A stretch of 31,151 nt of DNA from Candidatus Helarchaeota archaeon (GTDB lineage Archaea; Asgardarchaeota; Lokiarchaeia; Helarchaeales; HEL-GB-A), in assembly GCA_016840125.1 (NCBI GenBank), contig JAEOSY010000481.1, positions 1-31,151 of the forward strand, written 5' to 3'. The translations under genes and the position numbers were made by a program. The notes beneath the pieces are model-generated. The model made no database searches. It was not told the DNA's origin and saw nothing but the letters and a program-made list of their open reading frames with translations. This document shows, piece after piece, positions 1 to 8,243 of this stretch. How positions within the stretch are numbered: position 1 is the first letter of the stretch; each line of letters starts with the position of its first letter.

Positions 1-1415
1 CAGAACGATTTGAAGATGTTAACCTCCTAAAAAAGATAGATTTTATTGTTATGCAAGATATTTTTCCCTCAAATAACTTTGAATATGCAAAAGTAGTGTT
101 ACCTACGTGTACATTCATAGAAGCTTCTGGGAGTTTGATTAATTCCGAATCACGGCTTCAAAAAGTCCAAAAAAGTGCAGCCGCTTTCGGTCAATCAAAA
201 CCCGACTGGTTAATTTTTTGTGAGCTAGTTAAACACTTTAATACAACAAATATCGACTTTTCTGATTCCGCTAGTATTTTAAGTGAAATATCAAAAACGA
301 ACCCATTCTTTAGAGCAAGACAGGAAGGTTCTTACAGTTACAAGCTTAAGGATATCCATCTCTATATCCCATCCATGAAATATTCCGCATTAAAAACTTC
401 ATCTGAGGCTTTCAACTTAGGAGAATTTAAGTATCGTGGAGAAAAAATAGCAAACCAAGTTGCAGACCTCAATGGGTTAGTTAATTACCGAAAGATGAAA
501 AAAACTGGTTTGCTTAAGCTGGAAGAAGAGAAAATCCAGAAGCCCGGGTATAGAGTGCTCAAAAATGAAGAAATAGTCCCCAATATGTACGAATTGATTA
601 TTGAAGCCCCACTAATCGCTAAAAAAGCCTGTCCAGGAAATTTTATCCTAATTATGAAGGATGAAGAGAGCGAGCGTCTTCCTATGACCCTATCAAACTG
701 GGATAAACAAGCCGGCACTCTCACTATTTATTACCAAGAGCGCGGTTATTCAACGAAAGAACTGACTGAGATGACTAAAGGGGAGAAACTTTATTCGATT
801 GTTGGTCCATTAGGCAATGATATCAAAATCGAAAATTATGGAACCGTCTTACTTGGAGGCGGTTGTTATGGAATTGGTGGAATATACCCAATAGCGAAAG
901 AGGCTAAGGCTCAAGGAAATAAAGTTATTGTGATATTAGAGGCAAGAAATAAGATTTTATTTTATTTAGAGAATGAGTTTGAAGAACTTGTTGATAGGGT
1001 AGTCTATTGCACTTCTGATGGGTCCAAGGGAATGAAAGGAAAAATTGAGGATGGAATCCAGCAAATTATTAAAGAAGAACCGAAAATTGATTGGTCTTAC
1101 TTCATCGGTTGTAAACATATGATGCGAGATGCCTCAAACACCACAAAAGAGCTTGGTCCTATTCCCACATTTGTAAGCTTGAGCACAATCATGATAGATG
1201 GAACTGGCATGTGCGGAGGATGCCGACTTTCGCTCATTCAAGATGAGAAAGAAGTCACCAAATTTGCTTGTGTGGATGGTCCCTCTTTCAATGGACACCT
1301 TGTAAACTGGAAGGAATTAATTGGAAGAGGTACGCAATTCAAAACAGATGAAGTTTTCGTTTATCAAAATCATTTTTGTAAGATTTTAGAGAAATATAAA
1401 ACAGAAAGTCCGTAA
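1..1415 (+). CDS. C-terminal part of a molybdopterin oxidoreductase fused to an NfnA/SudB-type FAD/[2Fe-2S] subunit (5' end outside window)
   Basis: The frame is open from position 3 to the TAA at 1413-1415, so the gene begins upstream and the ATG at 51 is internal. The first ~100 residues match the end of the FdhA/NuoG catalytic fold (IVMQDIFPSNNFEYAKVVLP, then a SESRLQKVQ and KPDW segment). The usual C-terminal molybdopterin-dinucleotide-binding domain is not seen. From about 540 the protein becomes a PyrK/NfnA-type flavoprotein: an FAD-binding barrel, the glycine-rich GGGCYGIGG nucleotide motif near 855-882, and a C-terminal [2Fe-2S] motif (GMCGGCR, later CVDGP). By family knowledge the second half passes electrons between NAD(P)H, FAD and an Fe-S cluster. 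The gene lies 4 nt before an NfnB/GltD partner. Inference: a fused formate dehydrogenase-like/NfnA subunit; the substrate of the Mo domain cannot be read from this fragment. Confidence 0.85.
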   Translation, partial: ERFEDVNLLKKIDFIVMQDIFPSNNFEYAKVVLPTCTFIEASGSLINSESRLQKVQKSAAAFGQSKPDWLIFCELVKHFNTTNIDFSDSASILSEISKTNPFFRARQEGSYSYKLKDIHLYIPSMKYSALKTSSEAFNLGEFKYRGEKIANQVADLNGLVNYRKMKKTGLLKLEEEKIQKPGYRVLKNEEIVPNMYELIIEAPLIAKKACPGNFILIMKDEESERLPMTLSNWDKQAGTLTIYYQERGYSTKELTEMTKGEKLYSIVGPLGNDIKIENYGTVLLGGGCYGIGGIYPIAKEAKAQGNKVIVILEARNKILFYLENEFEELVDRVVYCTSDGSKGMKGKIEDGIQQIIKEEPKIDWSYFIGCKHMMRDASNTTKELGPIPTFVSLSTIMIDGTGMCGGCRLSLIQDEKEVTKFACVDGPSFNGHLVNWKELIGRGTQFKTDEVFVYQNHFCKILEKYKTESP

Positions 1416-1419
1416 TTAT

Positions 1420-2838
1420 GTGGATATTATGACTGAGACCAAACCGAAAAAGAATATCAAAGCTCCTAGACAGAAAATGCCTGAACAGCATCCAATTCTG
1501 AGGAGTAAGAATTTTGAGGAAGTCAATTTAGGATACACACCAGATATCGCTTTAGCAGAGGCTAGACGATGCCTACAGTGTAAAAAACCTAAATGTGTAG
1601 ATGGATGTCCCGTTAATATCGATATCCCAGGATTCATTCGTCTCATCCAAGAAGAGGATTATTGTGAAGCTGCCTATAAAATAAAAGAATTTAATGCACT
1701 TCCTGCGATCTGTGGTAGGGTCTGCCCACAGGAGAATCAATGTGAAGGAGGTTGCGTGTTAGGGAAAAAATTTGAACCTGTCGCTATAGGACACCTTGAG
1801 CGATTCGTTGCCGATTTTGAACGTGAATCAGGTAGCTGTTATCTTCCTTCTAAAGAAGATCCGACTGGGAAAAAGGTTGCATGTATTGGTTGTGGTCCCG
1901 CGAGTCTCACAGTTGCGGGGGATTTAATTAAACTCGGTCATGATGTTACTATTTTTGAGGCCTTTCATAAGGGAGGGGGAGTTTTAGCGTATGGAATTCC
2001 AGAATTTAGATTGCCAAAGGCGATTGTAAATGCAGAAATAGAGTATTTGATATCTCAAGGGGTTGAAATCAAATATAATATGGTGATTGGAAAGATTTTA
2101 ACAATCGATGAACTGTGGGAACAGGGTTATAATGCAATCTTCATAGGAATTGGCGCGGGTCTTCCACGGTTTATGAGAATTCCCGGTGAAAATCTAAAAG
2201 GAATAGTTTCAGCCAATGAATATCTAACCCGTACCAATTTAATGAAGGCCTATGATTTTCCAAATTACAAAACCCCTTATGTTAAAGGGAAAAATGTTAC
2301 GGTCATTGGAGGCGGTAATGTTGCAATGGATTCTGCGAGAACGGCTCTAAGACTTGGAGCCAGAGCAGTCACAATAGTCTATAGACGGGCGATGGAACAG
2401 TTACCTGCTAGAAAAGAAGAGGTTCATCATGCTGAAGAAGAAGGTGTAATTTTTAAATTACTTACTAATCCAAAAAGATTTATTGGGGATAAAAATAACC
2501 ACGTAAAAGAAATGGAAGTCATTAAAATGAAATTAGGCGAGCCGGACGCTTCTGGTAGAGCACGCCCCATTCCCATTGAAAACTCTGAATTTCGAATTGC
2601 CACGGATCTCGCGATCATTGCAATCGGAAATAATTCAAATCCTCTATTAACTTCAACCTATCCCAAGTTAAAATTAAATAAATGGGGTAATATCGAAGTA
2701 GATGAAAACGGAATGACAAATGTAGATGGGATTTTCGCCGGAGGAGATATTGTGACTGGTGCTGCGACCGTTATTTCTGCGATGGGAGCAGGACGCAGAG
2801 CAGCAAACGGGATCCATGAGTATTTAAAAACGAAATAA
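1420..2838 (+). CDS. NfnB/SudA-type FAD-dependent oxidoreductase, homologue of the glutamate synthase small subunit
   Basis: A 472-residue protein of the GltD/NfnB/SudA family. The N-terminus carries eight cysteines for two [4Fe-4S] clusters (C51, C54, C59, C63 and C98, C102, C108, C112). Next come an FAD-binding motif (IGCGPAS near residues 156-162), an NAD(P)-binding motif (VIGGGNVAMDSA) and the C-terminal FAD motif (GIFAGGDIVTGAATV). The start is GTG at 1420, 4 nt after the preceding stop; ATG at 1429 is an alternative, and neither has a clear ribosome binding site. The family either serves as the beta subunit of glutamate synthase or pairs with an NfnA/SudB subunit for NADPH:ferredoxin or sulfide/polysulfide chemistry. 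Because the neighbour is an NfnA-type protein and no GltB is present, the Nfn/Sud role is favoured. The extreme 3' end is echoed at 4708-4748. Confidence 0.9.
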   Translation: MDIMTETKPKKNIKAPRQKMPEQHPILRSKNFEEVNLGYTPDIALAEARRCLQCKKPKCVDGCPVNIDIPGFIRLIQEEDYCEAAYKIKEFNALPAICGRVCPQENQCEGGCVLGKKFEPVAIGHLERFVADFERESGSCYLPSKEDPTGKKVACIGCGPASLTVAGDLIKLGHDVTIFEAFHKGGGVLAYGIPEFRLPKAIVNAEIEYLISQGVEIKYNMVIGKILTIDELWEQGYNAIFIGIGAGLPRFMRIPGENLKGIVSANEYLTRTNLMKAYDFPNYKTPYVKGKNVTVIGGGNVAMDSARTALRLGARAVTIVYRRAMEQLPARKEEVHHAEEEGVIFKLLTNPKRFIGDKNNHVKEMEVIKMKLGEPDASGRARPIPIENSEFRIATDLAIIAIGNNSNPLLTSTYPKLKLNKWGNIEVDENGMTNVDGIFAGGDIVTGAATVISAMGAGRRAANGIHEYLKTK

Positions 2839-2871
2839 AAAAAGAAGAAAGGAATTTTATCTATAAAGATT

Positions 2872-4524
2872 TTACAGAAAACTGATTTTTTTGCGTTGAA
2901 TTAAGTTCTTTAACGAAAGAATTGCTAATAGACCGAATAAACTAATTACCCACTCGAAGCCTGGAATATCTCCATCGGGTGGTTTTTCTCCGACTATAAT
3001 AGTAACTGTAATAGGTGTCCCAGCATTGTTGACAGTATCGTTATATTCAATAGTGTAGAGCCATGCACCTGATGTTGTTGTGGGGATGAGGACTACTTCT
3101 TGGGAGCTATTCGAAGAGGTCCAAGCAGTCCACCCTTGGCTGAAGGTCCCATTGGAAGTAATGCGGTAAACCCCACCAGTGGTGTCATCATAGAGCACGA
3201 AGGTCAGGTTTGCCGGTGCATTGTAGTCATAGCTTGTGGGATCGGTTTGGGGGTATACTAGCGTTGCCCAAGGGGTAGCATTTTCTGCGGAGAATTTCAT
3301 AAGCCATGTTTCATAAGTGCCACTACCTTCAGTGAAGCCCAATGTGTAAAATTCATCCTCTGAAACGGAGACAGTATCTATGCCCCAATCATTTTCCACC
3401 GTACCGAAGGTATTTTCCCAAATTAAACCGCCTGTGGAATTGAATTTCAATAAGAGCATATCTTCCTTACCTGCACCAGTCCCATTTGTATAGCCCGTAA
3501 CCAGCAGATTTTTATTCGGAGTAACTTCCACACTATAACCCCTATCATAGCTTCCACCTATTCCATTCCAGACCTCGAGCCAATCTTGGTTACCTGCGAG
3601 ATCATATTTAGCAATAAAGAGATTTTGATCATCAACGGCACCCCAAGTCTCACCGTAGCCCGTAATAAAAATATCAGTCCCATCAATGTCAATACTCTTG
3701 CCTTGGTCTTTTAAAGGATAATCGCCTAGGGTCTCCATCCAATCAATACTCCCATCTGCATTAAGCTTCGTCAAAGTTGCGTTCGTATTCGTGCCAAAAC
3801 CGAATGTTCCAATCGCATACGAGTTGTTATTGCTATCCACAACGATATCATAACCATAATCGTAATCAGAAGTTCCCCAAGTGGTATTCCAGAGCAAGGT
3901 TCCATCGGAATCAAACTTGGCTACAAAGATATCGGTTTGTCCAACCGCAAAGTCTTCAGTTTTTCCCACAATGTAAATATTGTCATAGTCATCGATGGCG
4001 ATTCCATCACCCCAAGATTCACCGCCCCATCCCCACATCACAAACCCCTTTACAGTTCCATTAGGAAAGAGTTCGAATACAGTTGCATTAATAACACCTG
4101 CACCCATAGTGCGAAAGCCACACATGTACATATTACCTTGACTATCCCTTGCAATATCCCAGGCCTCGTCCCATCCGGCACCACCATAAGTTCGATTCAC
4201 AAGGAGACTCCCGGTTGAATTATATTTTAGTAGCAGCTGGTCCTCGAGCGCTAGTGAATCGCCCGTAAAACCCGCACACCAGATATTACCCGCCAAATCG
4301 AGAGCCATCCCACTTCCACAATCAAAAGCTGATCTGTTCCATTTTTCTTCCCATACAACATTATATGGGCACCCATTGCTCTGAATCTTAAGTTGCGCTG
4401 GGGAATTATCCCCACTAATCGGAATCAATTGATTTATTGTAGCAGTTCCAGTGAAAACCATAGTGATGAACATGGCGCATAAAAAGATCTGTATTAATCG
4501 TCGAGTATTTTTTGTATTCGTCAT
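2872..4524 (-). CDS. Secreted seven-bladed beta-propeller (SBBP-like) surface protein with PGF-like C-terminal anchor
   Basis: A 550-residue protein with an N-terminal hydrophobic signal (about residues 10-30). Seven repeats of about 50 residues follow, each with a pattern like GYDIVVD..NN.Y..G and KF...G.LLW, consistent with a seven-bladed SBBP-type propeller. One Ig-like or fibronectin-like beta domain comes next. The C-terminus is acidic PPDGD, then IPGFEWVISLFGLLAIL, then a basic tail (QRKK), the layout of an archaeal PGF-CTERM-like sorting signal. Many N-x-S/T sequons suggest glycosylation outside the cell. The ATG at 4524 follows a GTGAGC-type leader. The gene converges on gltD-like 1420-2838 and is followed upstream by a gltD remnant. 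The binding partner is unknown. Confidence is high for fold and location, low for role. Confidence 0.85.
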   Translation of the reverse strand: MTNTKNTRRLIQIFLCAMFITMVFTGTATINQLIPISGDNSPAQLKIQSNGCPYNVVWEEKWNRSAFDCGSGMALDLAGNIWCAGFTGDSLALEDQLLLKYNSTGSLLVNRTYGGAGWDEAWDIARDSQGNMYMCGFRTMGAGVINATVFELFPNGTVKGFVMWGWGGESWGDGIAIDDYDNIYIVGKTEDFAVGQTDIFVAKFDSDGTLLWNTTWGTSDYDYGYDIVVDSNNNSYAIGTFGFGTNTNATLTKLNADGSIDWMETLGDYPLKDQGKSIDIDGTDIFITGYGETWGAVDDQNLFIAKYDLAGNQDWLEVWNGIGGSYDRGYSVEVTPNKNLLVTGYTNGTGAGKEDMLLLKFNSTGGLIWENTFGTVENDWGIDTVSVSEDEFYTLGFTEGSGTYETWLMKFSAENATPWATLVYPQTDPTSYDYNAPANLTFVLYDDTTGGVYRITSNGTFSQGWTAWTSSNSSQEVVLIPTTTSGAWLYTIEYNDTVNNAGTPITVTIIVGEKPPDGDIPGFEWVISLFGLLAILSLKNLIQRKKISFL

Positions 4525-4695
4525 TTTCGCTCACTTGTTTGAATTGATTTTAATAAAATCCCACATACTTTCTTTTAAAGATTCCTAGAATTAGTTTATC
4601 TCGGAGAGGGCTAGGGAAATTGAGATGAGGAAAATTAAAAGAGAGGGATTTAATTGAAAAAAAACTTGGATTCTAGCTACTCCTCAAACCTCTCA

Positions 4696-4764
4696 ATGTC
4701 CATTAGCGGACGCAGAGCCGCAAGTGGGATCCATGAATATTTGAAAACTGAGAAATCAAGTTAA
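4696..4764 (+). pseudogene. Remnant of the 3' end of a second gltD/NfnB-like gene
   Basis: This stretch reads SGRRAASGIHEYLKTEKSS then TAA at 4762-4764, matching the end of the gene at 1420-2838 (GAGRRAANGIHEYLKTK). At DNA level 4708-4748 and 2791-2831 agree at 36 of 41 positions. Three of the four altered codons are synonymous, so the fragment probably comes from a diverged functional paralogue and not from a fresh copy of the neighbour. Homology fades upstream of about 4690. The stop codon overlaps the TAA of the giant gene on the other strand. Confidence 0.75.
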
Positions 4765-7700
4765 TTACCTTTTGATGAATATTCGAATTTGTCTATAGGA
4801 GTGCTAGGAACAAGAATACCTTTTTCAATGAAATCATATAGTTCAGCAAAAATTTCGGGATCAGCTAGCTTAAACTTAACCTGATGAAGAATTATAAATA
4901 TTTCATCTAAGGTAAAGGTTTTACCGACACGTTGGAGGGCTAAATCCATGATCTTTTTCTTGTTGGGACTGAAGGCTCCAGAGGCTTTGATGTACTTTAC
5001 TTGATTTATTTTAAAGGGGCCCGCCAGATAAATCTCAAAAATTTCATCAAATATATCAAAAGCCTTTTCAAATACAGTTACCTCACCGATAAAATGCTTC
5101 AGATAAGGTTCATATCTTTCTTCAAATTGTTCAATTGCTCGGAGTGCTTTCTGTTTTAAGCTAGAACTTTCTTCATCTTTGAGTACAAAACAGGAATCAG
5201 TATAATCACCCACTTCTAGTAGAAGTTTGGAGCCCTTATATTTGATATTTTCCATTGCTGTATCAACGCCCGATATTTCAGTCCCGAATGAAGAAATGGC
5301 CTGTAAGAAGCCGGCAATTAGGTCATCATTAACTTCAGTTTCCTTACCGTAGGTTTTTGAATCAATGCGAAGACCTGAATTCTTTTCTATTAAAATCAAA
5401 TGCTGTAAATTTTGAGCATCTAAATATTTTTGATATTTGTCCATCAACTCTTGATTCTTGAAAATCTGTTTTGGTTTATGTACTTTGAAGTAATAACCAA
5501 GTGCAACGAGCATAATTATTGCCAATAGGGCAGCACCAATTATCGCATATAGCCAAGGGGGAATAGGCTCAGCAGCCAACGTGAGAGTAACTTGCTGTTG
5601 CGCAAAAAGATTATTATCTTGATCATAAATATAAATTGTGATTTCATAATCACCGGGTGGAATGGATTGACTGTCAATCTCTAGCACGAAATCGGTAGCA
5701 TTTCTCACCGTTAAATTCCCACTACCAAAGCTCCATTGGTACGTTATAGAGATATTTTGATCAGTGAGATACTCATTCGTGTAATCATAATAGACGGAAA
5801 ATACAAATTCAGTGGTATCTCCTACGGTGATTGAGCTGAATCTTTGAGAAACATTGACTGTCGTGAATTGATCGAGATTTCTCACGAGTAAGACGATGTC
5901 CACTATGGCAGCTGCATAATTCTGCTTACTAGCAATGAGTGAGAGCGGATACGATTTACTTTCGTTTCCAGCATATATTATCACTTCATAGAGTCCTAAG
6001 GATACCTCATTAACGGTGTAGTTGGAAATACCAACGATTAAAATTGATGCATTGTCTAATAACTGAGATCCGACCTGAGTTTGATACTGAATTGTAAAAT
6101 TCACATACTCATACTTTGGAATCTCAAAAACTGTTTGATTGATAAGGAGTTCCGTTTGAATAGGATTAATAAAGAAAGAATAACTTCTGGTGGCATTCCG
6201 AACATTTTGTTGGGTCGCATGGATGTGTATGATGTTTTGGCCAGATGTATTTATTTTCACGGTTTCCCCCGTAAGAATATTTAGGGAATAAGTTCCGTTC
6301 AGGTTATTCGTGAATGTAAAGTGCACATTTTCAATCCAATAATTAGATTCGACCTCGGAACTGATGCGAATGGTAGCATCCGTGTAATTCATATTTGAAT
6401 CACTCGGTAGTGAGTAAATTACGAGGAGGGTTAAGTTTTCTCGAAAATTAATCAGGCTTTGCCCAGTAACTACTTCAAGGATACTGTCAAGAACGTTTAC
6501 TGAAAGAACAAAGGATAAGGATTTTTGTTTGAAATTTGTCTTATTAAGGATCAAAATGATATCATAATTCGCGAACGTATCTGAGGCATTAATTTCTACA
6601 GAGTGAAGTCCTGATCCTAAGTATCTCTTTGTATAATCCAATGTAATTCCAGAAACATATAGGTTAGCATTATCAATGGGAGTTCCATCTTCCTCCGTAT
6701 AATTAACATATAATGTTACATTCTGATTGGATTGGGCTTGAATTATTAAAGAATGGTTGGTAGTTAACATAGTATTGTATTCCGAAACGCTTAGAATAAA
6801 ACTCTGAGATTTCTGTTCGTGGTTGGTCTTTGATAATATTATAAGAATATCATAACTGGTTTTGATATTTGAGGAGTTAATTTCGACGGTGTAAATTCCA
6901 TTACCAATCTCTTGTAGATGATAGGCAAGCCCACCTTGACCTGATATATTCATATTGGCAGTTAAAATGGGAGAGGTGTCAATTGATAGAGTGTAATTCA
7001 GATATAACGTCACATTTTCATTCATACCAGTAGTAAAGACACTTTGGTTCGTAGTTAAACTTGTGGCATACGCGTTAAGAAATAGATCGACTTTTCGGGA
7101 AGCATTCTTCACATAAATTTTGCTGGCATGTGCATAGATCGAATACTGACCAGTTTCATTAAAACTCGTCCCTGCACCAGTGTACAACGTTAGAATATAT
7201 ACTCCATCAAGAGTATCTTGAGAGATATAATCGATACTCTCAACTAGATAATTTGTTGATAGATTTAAACTCACTTTTATCAATGCATTTGTATAATTTT
7301 GTGTAGAATCAAGTGGGTCGTGATAGAATAATCTTAAAGTGATGTTTTCGGAAAGAATTTTTGGCGTAACGGCATCTAAGTTTTCTAAAGTGCTATCAAA
7401 TTCATCAACGGAGAGGATAAAGGTTAAGGACTTCGTCTCATAATTTGTTTTGTTTATCGTCACAAGAATATTGTAGGTTTCTATGGTAGAGGATGAATTA
7501 AGTTCGATAGAGTATAACCCAGCTCCCACCTCCTTTATAGAATAATCCAAAGTCCCATGACCCGAAATGCTTACGGTTGCAACTAAAATTGGGGAAAAAT
7601 CGACTTGTAGTGTATAATTAATGAAAAGTGTAACATTTTGATAGAACAAACTTGAAAACAACGTCTGGTTTGTTGTCAATCTTGAAGTGTATGGATTGAG

Positions 7701-8243
7701 AAAGATATCAACTTTTACTGAAGCATTCTTGACATAGGCTTGGCTTGCATGGAGATAAACTGCACTTTGTCCAGATTCATTAAAAGATGTACCAGTCCCC
7801 GAATAAAGAATGATAGAATAAGTTCCGTCAAGATTGTCAGTTAAAGTATAATCTACAGTCTCAATAAGATAACCAGTCGTAAGATTGAGACTTAATTCGA
7901 TTAGGGCATTTGTATAATTCTGTATTGGATTACCGGGTTCATAGTAAAACAAGGTCATACTTATATTTTCTGAGAGAGCTTTTGGAACTACGCCTTCAAT
8001 ATTTTCTAGTGTGCTATCAGAAGCATCTACTGAAAGGAGAAAATTAATGGATTTCTGTTCATAATTCGCCTTGCTTGCGGTTATAATTATATCATAAGTT
8101 TCGATAATTCCGGAGCAATTCAATTCAATTGAGTAAATGCCACTTCCTATTTCAAAAAAGCTATATTCAAGGCTACCATGTCCTATGATATTTAAACTCG
8201 CACCAGTGACTGGAGCTGAGCTGCCTAACTGTGTGTAATTAAC
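4761..8243 (-). CDS. C-terminal part of the giant Ig-like repeat surface protein: repeats, membrane span and cytosolic longin/roadblock-like tail
   Basis: Same frame as the gene at 8244-13385, separated only by the TAG at 8244-8246. No ATG lies near its beginning; the nearest start-like codon is the TTG at 8123, within a conserved repeat, and there is no signal peptide, so independent expression is doubtful. It continues the Asn-rich Ig-like repeats, then has one strong membrane span (PPWLYAIIGAALLAIIMLVA) near 5481-5560. About 239 cytosolic residues follow. Their first ~130 (HLILIEKNSGLRID, then DDLIAGFLQAISSFGTEISG) look like a longin/roadblock-type alpha/beta domain, followed by a helical segment resembling a winged-helix end domain. 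The tail assignment is by pattern only. Together with the upstream part it would form a single-pass protein of about 2,870 residues. Confidence 0.75.
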   Translation of the reverse strand, partial: VNYTQLGSSAPVTGASLNIIGHGSLEYSFFEIGSGIYSIELNCSGIIETYDIIITASKANYEQKSINFLLSVDASDSTLENIEGVVPKALSENISMTLFYYEPGNPIQNYTNALIELSLNLTTGYLIETVDYTLTDNLDGTYSIILYSGTGTSFNESGQSAVYLHASQAYVKNASVKVDIFLNPYTSRLTTNQTLFSSLFYQNVTLFINYTLQVDFSPILVATVSISGHGTLDYSIKEVGAGLYSIELNSSSTIETYNILVTINKTNYETKSLTFILSVDEFDSTLENLDAVTPKILSENITLRLFYHDPLDSTQNYTNALIKVSLNLSTNYLVESIDYISQDTLDGVYILTLYTGAGTSFNETGQYSIYAHASKIYVKNASRKVDLFLNAYATSLTTNQSVFTTGMNENVTLYLNYTLSIDTSPILTANMNISGQGGLAYHLQEIGNGIYTVEINSSNIKTSYDILIILSKTNHEQKSQSFILSVSEYNTMLTTNHSLIIQAQSNQNVTLYVNYTEEDGTPIDNANLYVSGITLDYTKRYLGSGLHSVEINASDTFANYDIILILNKTNFKQKSLSFVLSVNVLDSILEVVTGQSLINFRENLTLLVIYSLPSDSNMNYTDATIRISSEVESNYWIENVHFTFTNNLNGTYSLNILTGETVKINTSGQNIIHIHATQQNVRNATRSYSFFINPIQTELLINQTVFEIPKYEYVNFTIQYQTQVGSQLLDNASILIVGISNYTVNEVSLGLYEVIIYAGNESKSYPLSLIASKQNYAAAIVDIVLLVRNLDQFTTVNVSQRFSSITVGDTTEFVFSVYYDYTNEYLTDQNISITYQWSFGSGNLTVRNATDFVLEIDSQSIPPGDYEITIYIYDQDNNLFAQQQVTLTLAAEPIPPWLYAIIGAALLAIIMLVALGYYFKVHKPKQIFKNQELMDKYQKYLDAQNLQHLILIEKNSGLRIDSKTYGKETEVNDDLIAGFLQAISSFGTEISGVDTAMENIKYKGSKLLLEVGDYTDSCFVLKDEESSSLKQKALRAIEQFEERYEPYLKHFIGEVTVFEKAFDIFDEIFEIYLAGPFKINQVKYIKASGAFSPNKKKIMDLALQRVGKTFTLDEIFIILHQVKFKLADPEIFAELYDFIEKGILVPSTPIDKFEYSSKGN

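Noticed and set aside
4708..4764. The gltD-like fragment as a target-site duplication from a mobile element.
   Set aside because: It is far longer and more diverged than a target-site duplication, changes are mostly synonymous, and no transposase or terminal repeats flank the propeller gene.
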